Part shown: in pieces, positions 1 to 8,789 of the stretch
Numbering within the stretch: position 1 is the stretch's first letter
Layout: every line of letters starts with the position of its first letter
Origin: UBA2357 sp041916775
GTDB lineage: Bacteria; Pseudomonadota; Gammaproteobacteria; Burkholderiales; Rhodocyclaceae
Length of the DNA: 64,000 bases
Direction of reading: 5' to 3'
NCBI GenBank assembly: GCA_041916775.1
Contig: JAYRYZ010000004.1
Coordinates: forward strand, 124,001-188,000
The notes under the pieces: generated by a model
What the model was told of the DNA's origin: nothing
What the model saw: the letters and a program-made list of their open reading frames with translations, nothing else
The model's database searches: none
Made by a program: the position numbers and the translations under genes

Positions 1-1587
1 TGGCAGATCTCGTCGTGGAAGAACGCGATGATCACGCCCGATGAGGCGGCACAGCTCGCCGACAACGAGCTTGCCAGCGCCGCGGCGACGCTCTACGCGG
101 AGTACGAGCGTACTTTGCGCGCCTACCAGGCGGTAGATTTCGACGACCTGATCGGTCTGCCGGTGCTGCTCATGGAGAACCAGCCCGAGGTGCGCGAGCG
201 CTGGCAGAACCGCCTGCGCTATCTCCTCATCGACGAGTACCAGGACACCAACCGCGCCCAGTACCGGCTGCTGCGCAGCCTCGCCGGCGTGCGCGGCGCC
301 TTCACCGCGGTGGGCGACGACGATCAGGCGATCTACGCCTGGCGCGGCGCGGACGTCGAGAACCTGAAGCTCCTGAAGGAGGACTACCCGCGCCTGAAGG
401 TGATCAAGCTGGAGCAGAACTACCGCTCCTCGCGGCGCATCCTCACCGCGGCGAACACTCTCATCGCCAACAACGAGAAGCTCTTCGAGAAGCGTCTGTG
501 GTCGGAGCACGGCGCGGGCGAGCAGATCGTCGTCACCGCCTGCCGTGACGCCGAGCACGAGGCAGAGTCCGTGGCGATGAAGATCGCCGCCCACCACTTC
601 GAGCACCGCGGCCGCTACGGCGACTATGCCATTCTCTACCGTGGCAACCATCAGGCGCGCCTGCTCGAGCAGCAACTTCGCAACCACAAGATCCCCTACG
701 CGATCTCGGGTGGGCAATCCTTCTTCGACAAGGCCGAGATCCGCGACCTGATCGCCTACCTGCGCCTGCTCGCCAACGAGGACGACGACCTCGCCTTCAT
801 CCGCGCGATCACGATCCCGCGCCGCGGCGTGGGCGCCGGTACGCTCGAGGCGCTGGGCGCCTACGCCGGGCAGCGCCATGCGAGCCTCTTCGCGGTGGTG
901 TTCGAGGAGGGCGTGGAGCAACACCTGAATGTCCGCCAGCTGGAGCACGTACGCGAGTTCGCCGGCTTCATCAACCGCATGCAGTATCGCGCGCCGCGTG
1001 AGTCGGCGTCGGCGTTGCTGGAGGATCTGCTCGGCGCGATCCGCTACGAGGGCTGGCTGTTCGAGCACTTCGACAGCCGCGAGGCGGAGTCGAAGTGGAA
1101 CAATGTGCGCGACTTCGTCGCCTGGTTGGGACGCAAGGGCGACGAGGACGGCAAGAACCTGATCGAGCTCACCCAGACGATCGCGCTCATCTCCATGCTC
1201 GACAAGGAAGACCCCGACTTCGACGGCGTGCAGCTCGCGACCCTGCATGCTTCGAAGGGGCTCGAGTTCAAGCATGTCTTCATGGTAGGCGTCGAGGAGG
1301 GCTTGCTGCCGCACCAGTCGAGCATCGACGAGGAAAAGATCGACGAGGAGCGCCGTCTGATGTACGTGGGCATCACCCGCGCACAGCGCACGCTGCACAT
1401 CAGCTGGTGCGAACGGCGCAAGGCCGGCAAGGAGAGCCGTGTGTGCGAGCCGAGCCGCTTCATCGCCGAGATGGGCGAGGACGTGAAGTTCAACGACCGC
1501 AAGACCAACGCCCCGGTCTCGCGCGAGGAGGGGCGCGCCCGCGCGGCCAACCTGATGGCGATGCTGGAAGGACGCAAGCCGGGCTGA
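1..1587 (+). CDS. rep: ATP-dependent DNA helicase Rep, 5' truncated by window edge
   Basis: Superfamily 1A 3'-5' DNA helicase that helps replication forks pass obstacles. The frame is open from base 1 with no start, so the Walker A part lies upstream; about 528 C-terminal residues are present. Visible motifs in order are motif II DEYQDTN (near base 232), motif III QAIYAWRGA, motif IV QNYRSS, motif V TLHASKGLEF and motif VI EERRLMYVGITRA. The GLLPHQSSIDEE stretch matches Rep better than UvrD or PcrA. The end is intact and is followed by a hairpin terminator shared with the convergent cytochrome gene. Confidence 0.93.
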   Translation, partial: WQISSWKNAMITPDEAAQLADNELASAAATLYAEYERTLRAYQAVDFDDLIGLPVLLMENQPEVRERWQNRLRYLLIDEYQDTNRAQYRLLRSLAGVRGAFTAVGDDDQAIYAWRGADVENLKLLKEDYPRLKVIKLEQNYRSSRRILTAANTLIANNEKLFEKRLWSEHGAGEQIVVTACRDAEHEAESVAMKIAAHHFEHRGRYGDYAILYRGNHQARLLEQQLRNHKIPYAISGGQSFFDKAEIRDLIAYLRLLANEDDDLAFIRAITIPRRGVGAGTLEALGAYAGQRHASLFAVVFEEGVEQHLNVRQLEHVREFAGFINRMQYRAPRESASALLEDLLGAIRYEGWLFEHFDSREAESKWNNVRDFVAWLGRKGDEDGKNLIELTQTIALISMLDKEDPDFDGVQLATLHASKGLEFKHVFMVGVEEGLLPHQSSIDEEKIDEERRLMYVGITRAQRTLHISWCERRKAGKESRVCEPSRFIAEMGEDVKFNDRKTNAPVSREEGRARAANLMAMLEGRKPG

Positions 1588-1661
1588 GTGCCGGGAACGG
1601 TCGCCTCCCAGTTTCGGCGCGCGTCCGCGCACTCAGCCGCGGCGAATAGCGCAGACAACAA

Positions 1662-1690
1662 AAAGGGTGGCACCCGGCCACCCCTTTCTT
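1662..1690. terminator. Bidirectional hairpin terminator between rep and the cytochrome c gene
   Basis: The arms AAAGGGTGG and CCACCCCTTT (one bulged base) flank a short loop, with an A-run on the left and TTTCTT on the right. It sits between two convergent genes, so it can serve both strands. Confidence 0.7.
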
Positions 1691-1709
1691 CGCCCGTGCT
1701 ACTGTCGGA

Positions 1710-2165
1710 TCACTCCACCGGCGGCTCGGTGAAGCTGCCACCCGCCTGGTTGGCGAGGTAGGCCACTGCGCGCTGGATCTCGGTGTCGGTCAGGTCGGCA
1801 CCGCCGCCCTTGGCAGGCATGGCGCCCTTGCCATTGGTCACCGAGGCCACCAGCGCCTCGAAGCCGAGCGCGAGGCGCGGTGCCCACGCAGCCTTGTCGC
1901 CGGTCGCCGGCGAGCCGAGCGCGCCCGCTGCGTGGCAGCTGGTACAGACGCTCTTGTAGATCGCTTCACCGGTGCGCTTGCCCGGCTCTTCCTTCACGAT
2001 CTTCAGTTCGACGCGTGCAACAGGCTGGATCGCCGAGGCCGTCACTTCCGGGTCGACTTGAGGCGCGTTGTTGCAGCCGGCCGTGACGGCACCCGCCACG
2101 ATGGCGAGGACGGGAAGGAGAACACGGGTACGCAGCGTGCTGCGCGAACGAAGATTGTTGGACAT
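1710..2165 (-). CDS. c-type cytochrome (cytochrome c5-like), lipoprotein
   Basis: Small monohaem electron carrier of 151 residues. The N-terminus MSNNLRSRS leads into a hydrophobic segment ending in a lipobox-like TAGC (Cys near residue 30), so it is probably a lipoprotein. The haem site CTSCH follows mid-protein, and a GAMPAKGG segment supplies the likely axial Met. This start is chosen because AAGGGA lies about 8 bases upstream; a longer upstream extension is open but lacks a signal sequence. The redox partner is not evident from the neighbours. Confidence 0.85.
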   Translation of the reverse strand: MSNNLRSRSTLRTRVLLPVLAIVAGAVTAGCNNAPQVDPEVTASAIQPVARVELKIVKEEPGKRTGEAIYKSVCTSCHAAGALGSPATGDKAAWAPRLALGFEALVASVTNGKGAMPAKGGGADLTDTEIQRAVAYLANQAGGSFTEPPVE

Positions 2166-2322
2166 GCTGGAATCCCTTTGTATGGTCCGACCGGAAGCGA
2201 AGTCGCGATTATAGCCGGGTGAGCGCGCTTTTTGCGCTGTTGTGGCATGGACTTGACGCGGATAAACGGTTATCCTCCTCGGCCTTGCGTGCGCATGGTC
2301 AGTGGCCGTGCGCAATGTCACA

Positions 2323-2398
2323 GCGCTCGTAGCTCAATGGATAGAGTACTGGCCTCCGAAGCCAGGGGTTGTGGGTTCGATCCCCGCCGAGCGCGCCA
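2323..2398 (+). tRNA. tRNA-Arg (anticodon CCG)
   Basis: A 76-base cloverleaf with acceptor arms GCGCTCG and CGAGCGC, discriminator G and encoded CCA. The anticodon stem CTGGC/GCCAG holds loop CTCCGAA with anticodon CCG at 2356-2358, which reads CGG. The T arm carries GGGTTCGATCCCC. No attachment-site duplication was seen near its 3' end. Confidence 0.96.
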
Positions 2399-2472
2399 AC
2401 AGCCCCGTCCCGGATTCTTCCAACCACGGACGCCGGCGCTGCGCCGCCGTCATTGTGCCAGGGTGTCTTCCC

Positions 2473-2949
2473 ATGCTTCTGTTGCGGTTCCCGTTCCTCC
2501 TGCTCCTCGGCGCTCTCGCATTTCTTGCTGTTCGCCCCGTTTCGGCAAAGGAGATCGGCTGCGTCACGACCGCCTGGAAGCTCATCGGTGCGAATCACCG
2601 CGTCTGCGTCGACGCATTTCACGACCCTGATGTGCCTGGCGTGACCTGCCATGTGAGTCAGGCGCGCACCGGTGGCGTCAGCGGCTCGCTCGGGCTGGCG
2701 CAGGATCCATCCCAGTTCTCGCTCGCCTGTCGCCAGACGGGGCCGATCCAGTTGCCCGCAAAGCTGCCCGACAGCAAGGAAGTGTTCTCGGAGAACACCT
2801 CGATAATGTTCAAGGAAACGCGGGTGGTGCGGATGTGGGACGAGGCCAACCGCACGCTGGTGTATCTCGCGATCAGCCGCCGTCTCATCGAGGGTGCGCC
2901 GGCGAATGCGATCTCGACCGTGCCCGTCATGCCCTGGGGTGGCAAGTAG
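2473..2949 (+). CDS. creA: CreA family periplasmic protein
   Basis: 158-residue exported protein of the CreA family (function poorly known; in Escherichia coli it is the first gene of creABCD). The signal peptide MLLLRFPFLLLLGALAF runs to a cleavage region around VSA-KE. The mature part shows typical CreA features: EIGCVTTAWK, a central CHVSQARTGG and the Cys of SLACRQTG. The start is set at 2473 because the open frame upstream runs through the tRNA gene. No creBCD genes are nearby. Confidence 0.85.
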   Translation: MLLLRFPFLLLLGALAFLAVRPVSAKEIGCVTTAWKLIGANHRVCVDAFHDPDVPGVTCHVSQARTGGVSGSLGLAQDPSQFSLACRQTGPIQLPAKLPDSKEVFSENTSIMFKETRVVRMWDEANRTLVYLAISRRLIEGAPANAISTVPVMPWGGK

Positions 2950-3103
2950 GCGCGTCCTGCAACGGGCCTGTCTTGGCCCACGGTGCGACCAAGATCACCG
3001 CGACACAAGATCTCACCGTGTCGGCTTTGGCTGCTCAGGCAGAATCTGCGTGCTCCGGTCCTGCCTCTGGCGGGCCGCTTGTCTCCCAAATGCACAGTCG
3101 CAG

Positions 3104-3484
3104 ATGAACATCCTCCACCTCTTTCGCTCCAGGAAGCCCGATCCGGCAGCCCCGGCAGACGGCGACCATGGGACCCCCGCGCCACGTGTACGCGCGAAAC
3201 CCAGTGCGGTGGAGCGTGGCAACCTATACCGCTTCAAGCGTGATGTACTGACCATCGTCGCCAAGCTCAACCGTGGTGTGTCGCATCAGGACTGCGAGGT
3301 GCTCAAGCGCCAGACGATCTTCGTCCAGACGCAGCTCTTCCATAGCATCTATCATGATCCGGCGGTGCCTTCGAAGGCGAAGGAGGTGCTGATGAACTAT
3401 CACCTGAAAAGCATCAAGGCCACCCTCGGCGACCGGCGCGCCGCGAAGGCGCGCGCCGGCGGCGGCGAGGGCAGCGAAGTCTGA
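3104..3484 (+). CDS. Hypothetical protein, 126 aa
   Basis: Not assigned to a family. The protein is soluble with no signal peptide or membrane segment. It has a basic, proline-rich N-terminus (MNILHLFRSRKPDP), a central helical region (residues about 45-105) rich in hydrophobic and charged residues, and an Ala/Gly/Arg-rich tail. The start at 3104 is chosen because the longer frame upstream has coding-unlike composition. It stands alone, convergent with the carboxypeptidase gene. Confidence 0.6.
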   Translation: MNILHLFRSRKPDPAAPADGDHGTPAPRVRAKPSAVERGNLYRFKRDVLTIVAKLNRGVSHQDCEVLKRQTIFVQTQLFHSIYHDPAVPSKAKEVLMNYHLKSIKATLGDRRAAKARAGGGEGSEV

Positions 3485-3512
3485 AAGTGATTCCGACGCT
3501 GAGGTCCCTGCC

Positions 3513-5006
3513 TCAGACGCCGAGGTAGCGCGACTCCAGATGACGGCGGAAGTGCGTCGGGTCGAGTGGCCCGCCGCTCGCTCGAGTGACTAGCTCGGGC
3601 GTTTCCCAGCGGCTCGCCTGTAGCCAGATGTTGTCCCGCAGCCACGCGAACACCGGGGCGAAGTCGCCAGCGGCGATGCGCCGATCGAGGTCGGGATGGG
3701 ATGCGCGCATGCAGGCAAACCACTGTGCTGCGTACATCGCGCCCAGGGTGTAGCTCGGGAAATAGCCGAACAGCCCGAGCGGCCAATGCACGTCCTGCAT
3801 GCAACCGTCCTTGAGGTTGCCGCGTGTGTCGAGCCCGAGCAGCTCGGCCATGCCCTCGTCCCATAGTCCGGGGGTGTCCTCTGCCTCGATATCGCCCTCG
3901 ATCAGCGCTCGCTCGATACCATAGCGCAGGATCACGTGCGCAGGGTAAGTGACCTCGTCCGCTTCGACGCGGATCAGCCCGGGCTTCACGCGGGTGAGGA
4001 GGCGTGCGAGGTTGTCCGGCACAAAGGCCTGCTGTTCACCCAGGTGCGCACGCAGCAGCGGCGCCAGCCAGTGAGCGAAAGCGGGGCTGCGCGCGAGCTG
4101 CATCTCGAAGGACAGGCTCTGGCTCTCGTGGATGCCGAAGGAGCGCGCCAGCGCCACCGGCTGACCCAGCCAGTCGCGCGGCAGGTTCTGCTCGTAGCGT
4201 GCATGGCCGGTTTCGTGGATGGTGCCCATCAGGCTCTGCACGAAGTCGCTGTCGCGGTAACGGGTGGTGATACGCACGTCCTCGGGTACGCCTCCCGAGA
4301 ACGGGTGGGCGCTCTCGTCGAGGCGGCCGGCCTCGAAGTCGAAGCCCAGGTGTCCCATCACTGCCTCGCTCAGCGCCTTCTGCGTCGGGATGGGGAACGG
4401 CCCCTCCGGCAGGATCACGGCCTCGCGCGCCTGGCGCTCGCGAACGCGCGCGATCAGGTCCGGAAGCCAGCTGCGCAGGTTGTCGAACAGACCGTCGATG
4501 TCGGCTGCGCGCACGCCGGGCTCGTAGCGGTCCATCAGCGCGTCGTAGCGCGACAGGCCGCTGCGCTCGGCGAGCAGCGTGGCTTCCTCGCGCGCGAGTT
4601 GCAGCACAGGGCGGAAGTTCTCCAGAAAACCCTGCCAGTCTCCGCTTTGGCGCTGGCTCCGCCAGGCGTGCTCGCAGCGCGCCTCTGCGAGCGACTTGGC
4701 CTCCACCAGGGAGGCGGGCAGCGCATTCGCGCTCTGCCAGTCGCGAAGGATCTCGCGCAGGTTGGCGCGCTGGAATGCGTCGAGGTCCTCGTCCTCGGCA
4801 GCCGCCAGCCAGTCTGTGAGCCGCGGGTCGGTGCGTTCACGGTGGATCACGCCGCTTAGCTCGGCCTCGGCGGCAGCGCGTGCCTGATTGCCGGCGGGCG
4901 GCATCATCGCGCTGCGGTCCCAGCTGACGATGGCAGCGAGGTGGTTCAGGCGGTGGATGCGTGCGTAATGCGCGGTGAGCGCGTCATAGGCGGTGTGGGC
5001 AGGCAT
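3513..5006 (-). CDS. M32 family carboxypeptidase (carboxypeptidase Taq)
   Basis: Cytoplasmic zinc metallocarboxypeptidase that removes C-terminal residues from peptides. The catalytic HEXXH site appears as HETGH in MGTIHETGHARYEQ; further family signatures are HESQS downstream and LGAMYAAQ near the C-terminus. About 497 residues from MPAHTAYDALTAHY, the usual family length. An alternative in-frame ATG at 5039 adds 11 residues without a better ribosome site. Confidence 0.92.
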   Translation of the reverse strand: MPAHTAYDALTAHYARIHRLNHLAAIVSWDRSAMMPPAGNQARAAAEAELSGVIHRERTDPRLTDWLAAAEDEDLDAFQRANLREILRDWQSANALPASLVEAKSLAEARCEHAWRSQRQSGDWQGFLENFRPVLQLAREEATLLAERSGLSRYDALMDRYEPGVRAADIDGLFDNLRSWLPDLIARVRERQAREAVILPEGPFPIPTQKALSEAVMGHLGFDFEAGRLDESAHPFSGGVPEDVRITTRYRDSDFVQSLMGTIHETGHARYEQNLPRDWLGQPVALARSFGIHESQSLSFEMQLARSPAFAHWLAPLLRAHLGEQQAFVPDNLARLLTRVKPGLIRVEADEVTYPAHVILRYGIERALIEGDIEAEDTPGLWDEGMAELLGLDTRGNLKDGCMQDVHWPLGLFGYFPSYTLGAMYAAQWFACMRASHPDLDRRIAAGDFAPVFAWLRDNIWLQASRWETPELVTRASGGPLDPTHFRRHLESRYLGV

Positions 5007-5104
5007 GCTCGCGGTGCAGGGCAGTGAACGGGCTGCCATTTCAGCACAAATCGAGGTTCAGCACGAATCGCGGCTGGGCGCGTAGCCGCGATTCCACAAC
5101 GCCC

Positions 5105-5120
5105 GCCGCCCGAGGGCGGC
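5105..5120 (-). terminator. Possible weak hairpin after the DUF1127 gene
   Basis: A short GC-only stem (GCCGCCC with GGGCGGC) lies directly downstream of the DUF1127 stop on its coding strand. It lacks a T-run, so it may stall or stabilise RNA rather than terminate efficiently. Confidence 0.3.
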
Positions 5121-5121
5121 C

Positions 5122-5292
5122 TCAGACGCGCCAGAACGGCTTGTACGCCTCGTACATGGCGGCTTCATGCGACAGGCCGATGTCGCGCAGCAGGCGGCCG
5201 TCGAGATCGCGCAGTTGACGGCGGGTGGTCTGGCGCTGCCGGGCTTTCGCAAGCGTGGCAAGCAGGCGTCTGAAGAGTTCGATGATTGTCAT
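5122..5292 (-). CDS. DUF1127 (YjiS-like) small protein, 56 aa
   Basis: The translation begins MTIIELFRRLLATLAKARQ and ends LSHEAAMYEAYKPFWRV. The middle holds the DUF1127 signature TRRQLRDLDGRLLRDIGLS. These small basic proteins are known in other bacteria as RNA-binding or stress-related modulators; the role here is not shown. GGAGG sits 6-10 bases before the ATG. It is divergent from a MocR-type regulator, the same arrangement as yjiS and yjiR in E. coli, so that regulator probably controls it. Confidence 0.85.
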   Translation of the reverse strand: MTIIELFRRLLATLAKARQRQTTRRQLRDLDGRLLRDIGLSHEAAMYEAYKPFWRV

Positions 5293-5320
5293 GGCGGGGT
5301 CCTCCGGTGAGTCTGGCGAT

Positions 5321-5458
5321 ACTATAAGGCTGGACGAAAAAGCATTACAGATTCAGAATGTCAGAAAATAAAGCGGTTCAGATAGAGTGTTTGTGCTGCT
5401 GTATTGCTGGTTGAATCCAAAACTGTACTGTTAAATTTGTATTTGTTATGGTGCGAGA
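5321..5458. promoter_or_regulatory. Divergent promoter region with CTGTAY repeats (likely MocR operator)
   Basis: Noticeably AT-richer than its surroundings. CTGTAT (5399-5404) and CTGTAC (5423-5428) form a direct repeat with 24-base periodicity, and CTGTAA occurs on the other strand at 5345-5350. MocR regulators often bind direct repeats of this type. A TATAGT -10 candidate for the DUF1127 gene lies at 5321-5326 (minus strand). Operator function is inferred. Confidence 0.4.
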
Positions 5459-6892
5459 ATGAAGCTTTATGAGCGCCTTGCCGGCGAGCTGCAGCAGCGC
5501 ATGACATCCGGCCTCTACCCGGCCGGACACCGTCTGCCTTCGATCCGCGAGATGAGCGTGGAGCGCGGGGTCAGCATCTCCACGGTGCAGGAGGCTTACC
5601 GCAGGTTGGAGGAGCAGGGGCTGGTCGAGTCGCGACCGAAGTCCGGCTACTTCGTCCGTGCCCGCCAGTCGGCCTCCGCGTTGCCGCAGGCGTCGCGCCC
5701 GGCACAGCGGCCGATCGAGGTGTCGCAATGGGCCGATGTGCTCGAGTTGCTTTCCGGCAACGAGGACAAGAGCGTGCTCGCCTTGGGGCGTGGTGTGCCA
5801 GAGCATGATGTCGCGACCCTGGAGCCCCTGATGCGCGAGTTGGTGCGCATCAACCGTGCCGCTGACATGCGCGGTATGGAGTACGACGGGCTCGCCGGCA
5901 CGCGCCGGCTGCGCGAGCAGGTGGTGCGCCTGATGACGGATTCCGGCTGCGAGCAGCATCCCGACGACATCATCATCACCTCCGGTTGTCAGGAGGCGCT
6001 GTCGATCGCGATGCGCGCGATCACCCGCCCGGGCGACGTGGTGGCGGTGGATTCACCGAGCTTCTACGGTTCGATGCAGATCATCCGTGCGTTCGGTCTC
6101 AAGGTGATGGAGATCCCCACCGACCCGGAGACCGGCATCAGCCTCGAAGCACTCGAGCTCGCGCTGGAGCAGTGGCCGATCAGCGCGCTGCAGCTCACGC
6201 CTACCTGCAACAACCCGCTCGGCTACACCATGCCGGAGGACAAGAAGCGCAAACTGGTGGCACTCGCCCAGCGCTTCGACCTCGCGATCATCGAGGACGA
6301 CATCTACGGTGATCTCTCCTTCCAATACCCGCGCCCGCGCGCGATCAAGTCCTTCGATACCGACGGGCGGGTGCTGCTGTGCAGCTCGTTCTCGAAGACG
6401 ACCGCGCCGGGCATGCGGGTGGGCTGGGTGGCGCCGGGGCGTTATCGTGACCGGGTCCTGCACACCAAGTACGTCTCGACCGGTGCGACCGCGGTCACAC
6501 CACAGCTCGCGGTCGCGGAGTTCGTTGCGCGTGGTGACTACGAGCGCCACCTGAGGCGCGTGCGGCCGATGTACCGGCGCGGGCGCGACGCAATGCTGGA
6601 CTGGGTCTCGCGTCATTTCCCCGCCGGAACCCGCATCAGCTATCCGCAGGGTGGTTTTCTGCTGTGGGTGGAGTTGCCTGGCGAACTCGACACCCTGCTG
6701 CTCAACAAGCGTCTGCCTGCGCTCGGGATGCGCATCGCGCCGGGGGTGCTGTTCTCGGCATCCGGAAAGTACCGCAACTGCCTGCGCCTGAACTACGCCG
6801 CAGAGCCGACCCCGAGGCTGGAGCAGGCGATACGCACCGTTGGCGAGGTGGCGGGTGAAATGCTCGCGCACCCGGACATGCGGCGCACATAG
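5459..6892 (+). CDS. MocR-type GntR/aminotransferase-like transcriptional regulator
   Basis: 477 residues joining an N-terminal GntR winged helix (residues about 1-70, with LPSIREMSVERGVSISTVQEAYR) to a fold-type I aminotransferase-like domain. The PLP-binding Lys is in SSFSKTTAPGMRVGW, preceded by the Asp of IIEDDIYGD. Such proteins sense PLP or amino compounds and usually control a divergent gene, here the DUF1127 gene. Closest in layout to E. coli YjiR. The natural effector is unknown. Confidence 0.92.
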   Translation: MKLYERLAGELQQRMTSGLYPAGHRLPSIREMSVERGVSISTVQEAYRRLEEQGLVESRPKSGYFVRARQSASALPQASRPAQRPIEVSQWADVLELLSGNEDKSVLALGRGVPEHDVATLEPLMRELVRINRAADMRGMEYDGLAGTRRLREQVVRLMTDSGCEQHPDDIIITSGCQEALSIAMRAITRPGDVVAVDSPSFYGSMQIIRAFGLKVMEIPTDPETGISLEALELALEQWPISALQLTPTCNNPLGYTMPEDKKRKLVALAQRFDLAIIEDDIYGDLSFQYPRPRAIKSFDTDGRVLLCSSFSKTTAPGMRVGWVAPGRYRDRVLHTKYVSTGATAVTPQLAVAEFVARGDYERHLRRVRPMYRRGRDAMLDWVSRHFPAGTRISYPQGGFLLWVELPGELDTLLLNKRLPALGMRIAPGVLFSASGKYRNCLRLNYAAEPTPRLEQAIRTVGEVAGEMLAHPDMRRT

Positions 6893-6916
6893 CGTGTGCG
6901 CGTGCGGCGTGCCGGG

Positions 6917-7735
6917 TCAGGTGGCGGCGGCGTCGCGAGCGAACCAGTCGAAGCGCATGCAGACCGTCACCGTCAGCGCCGTGTCGATGACCGCGGCGCG
7001 CCGGGGGGCGCTGGCACGCCATCCATGCGGTGTCATGGACAGCAGATCGCTGCGTGCTTCCGGCGTGTCGAGCGGTAGGGAGAAGCGCAGCGTGCTCGTG
7101 CCCGCGGCGCGCAGCCCGGGCGGCACGTCGGCCAGGTGCTTGTCCTCGTCGTAGTCATGTACCGATTCGTAGAGGCGTTCGCGCAACTCCAGCAGGTGTG
7201 CGTTGGTCGGCCCCACGCGGAGCAGTCGTCCGCCGGGCGTGAGCAGGCGCCGTGCCTCGTTCCAGTCCAGCGGGCTGAACACGCTCAACAGCATCTCGCA
7301 TGACCGGTCTGGCAGCGGCACGCGTGCCATGCTGGCAACCAGCCACTCGACCGCCCGGTGACGCCGGCATGCACGCTTCACCGCTTCGCGCGAGATGTCG
7401 AGCGCAAACCCCTGCGTGCCTGGCAGGCTGTTCGCCAGTGTTGCGGTGTAGTATCCCTCGCCGCAGCCGATGTCCAGCCAAGTCGCGGGCTGCAGCCCGG
7501 CTGCGAGTTCGGTGATGTGCGCGGCGACCGGCGCGTAGTGCCCGGCTTCGAGAAAGCGTCGGCGCGCCTCGACCATGATCTGGTTGTCGCCCGGGTCGCG
7601 GCTGCGCTTGTGCTGCACCAGCAGCAGGTTCAGGTAGCCCTGGCGCGCGCGATCGAATTGATGGCCGTTGGCGCACTGTGCGCCGGTCGGCAGGGCGGTG
7701 AGCGGGGTCGTGCAGATGGGACAGGTCAGCATCAT
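6917..7735 (-). CDS. rlmA: 23S rRNA (guanine-745-N1)-methyltransferase-like protein RlmA
   Basis: SAM-dependent rRNA methyltransferase, 272 residues (E. coli RlmA is 269). The N-terminal zinc knuckle uses C5, C8, C21 and H25; the SAM-binding motif is WLDIGCGEGYYT near residues 89-100; the substrate-side FSPLDWNEARRLL follows. The start MMLTCPIC is chosen because it places the zinc knuckle at the extreme N-terminus as in the family; an upstream in-frame extension looks non-coding. Some homologues act on G748 or give tylosin resistance, so the exact target base is not certain. Confidence 0.88.
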   Translation of the reverse strand: MMLTCPICTTPLTALPTGAQCANGHQFDRARQGYLNLLLVQHKRSRDPGDNQIMVEARRRFLEAGHYAPVAAHITELAAGLQPATWLDIGCGEGYYTATLANSLPGTQGFALDISREAVKRACRRHRAVEWLVASMARVPLPDRSCEMLLSVFSPLDWNEARRLLTPGGRLLRVGPTNAHLLELRERLYESVHDYDEDKHLADVPPGLRAAGTSTLRFSLPLDTPEARSDLLSMTPHGWRASAPRRAAVIDTALTVTVCMRFDWFARDAAAT

Positions 7736-7837
7736 GGGGTGGCGGCTGGGGCAAGGGGCGGAGCAGATGTTACTGCAACGAAAGTGCGTCGCGCGGGTCT
7801 GCAGTGATCCATGGAATAATGTTTGGACAATCAAGCC

Positions 7838-8488
7838 ATGACAGCCGATGAGCACCGCCGAATGATCAGGATGATCGCCTTACTGTGTGCAGCACTGCTG
7901 CTGGCAGAGCCCCTGCTGGCGCAGGTCCGGAATGTGTCGGGATGCAGCGTCCGGCGCGGCACCCTGTGTGCCAGCATGAACCTCAGTGGGGCGGACCTTT
8001 CCGGTGCCGATCTCGCGCTCTCCCAGTTCAGCCGCTCGGTCCTGGCGGGGGCGAATCTCTCGGGCGCGTTGCTGGACGAGGCGAACTTCTCCAGTGCCGA
8101 CCTGCGCGGGGCAAACCTGACTGGTGCGTCGCTGCGCAAGGCCAACCTGCGCGGTGCGCGGCTCGACGAGGCGCATCTGCAATCGGCAAATGTCGTGAAT
8201 GCGCTGTTGCAGAACGCGAACCTCAGCCGTGCCGATATCGCCACCGCCACCTTCAGCGGCGCCGACCTGACGAATGCACGGCTGGAGGGCGCGCTCGCAA
8301 GGGGGAGCGACTTCTCGCGTGCGAACCTGCGTGCAGCCAGTCTGCGCAACGCGACATTTACCGGCGCCAACCTCTCCGGAGCCAACCTCTCCGGCGCCGA
8401 CCTGACCGGGGCGGATCTCACCGATGCAGTGCTCGACCAGGTCGTCTGGGGGCGTAACCAGACGACCGGCTGCAAGGGCTGCCCCTGA
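7838..8488 (+). CDS. Secreted pentapeptide-repeat protein
   Basis: About 216 residues with a hydrophobic N-terminal signal (MIALLCAALLLAEPLLAQ) followed by roughly 30 tandem A(D/N)LxG pentapeptides from residue 50 to 205, which should form a right-handed quadrilateral beta-helix. Two Cys pairs flank the repeats (CSVRRGTLC; TGCKGCP), suggesting disulphide caps in the periplasm. Start choice is uncertain: ATG at 7862 would begin directly at the signal peptide. Function unknown. Confidence 0.85.
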   Translation: MTADEHRRMIRMIALLCAALLLAEPLLAQVRNVSGCSVRRGTLCASMNLSGADLSGADLALSQFSRSVLAGANLSGALLDEANFSSADLRGANLTGASLRKANLRGARLDEAHLQSANVVNALLQNANLSRADIATATFSGADLTNARLEGALARGSDFSRANLRAASLRNATFTGANLSGANLSGADLTGADLTDAVLDQVVWGRNQTTGCKGCP

Positions 8489-8500
8489 TTCCGACGCCGC

Positions 8501-8767
8501 TCAGTTTGCGCGGTCGCGGCGGCGCATGCAGCCACCGGTGTCCCTGTCGGCGGCACGGTGCGCCATGTCGTCGGTCATACGGTAGCGCTCCTTGTAGATC
8601 TTTATCGCATTGAAATACGCTGTGCTGCATTCGAGCGCATCGGGATTCTCCTGACGCTCGATGCGCTCGTCGGCAACCCCCGGCCGGTGCGGGTTGGAGT
8701 TGCAGGCGCTGACGAGCAACGCGAGGCCAAGGGCGATGAGGGGACTTTGCATGAATGATCGGCGCAT
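8501..8767 (-). CDS. Small lipoprotein, 88 aa
   Basis: Begins MRRSFMQSPLIALGLALL and reaches a lipobox LVSAC (Cys22), after which the chain is polar and charged with three further Cys residues. GAACAAT-type weak ribosome site. It lies just downstream of the GGDEF protein gene on the same strand (about 22 bases away) and may be the last gene of that unit. No recognised domain. Confidence 0.7.
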   Translation of the reverse strand: MRRSFMQSPLIALGLALLVSACNSNPHRPGVADERIERQENPDALECSTAYFNAIKIYKERYRMTDDMAHRAADRDTGGCMRRRDRAN

Positions 8768-8789
8768 GATTGTTCTCCGGTAGTTGTGG

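Noticed and set aside
2302..2472. N-terminal extension of creA through the tRNA gene
   Set aside because: It would translate tRNA-Arg; the signal peptide begins at 2473.
8041..8460. Pentapeptide repeats as DNA tandem repeat
   Set aside because: The periodicity is at protein level; the DNA units differ too much for a true tandem repeat.
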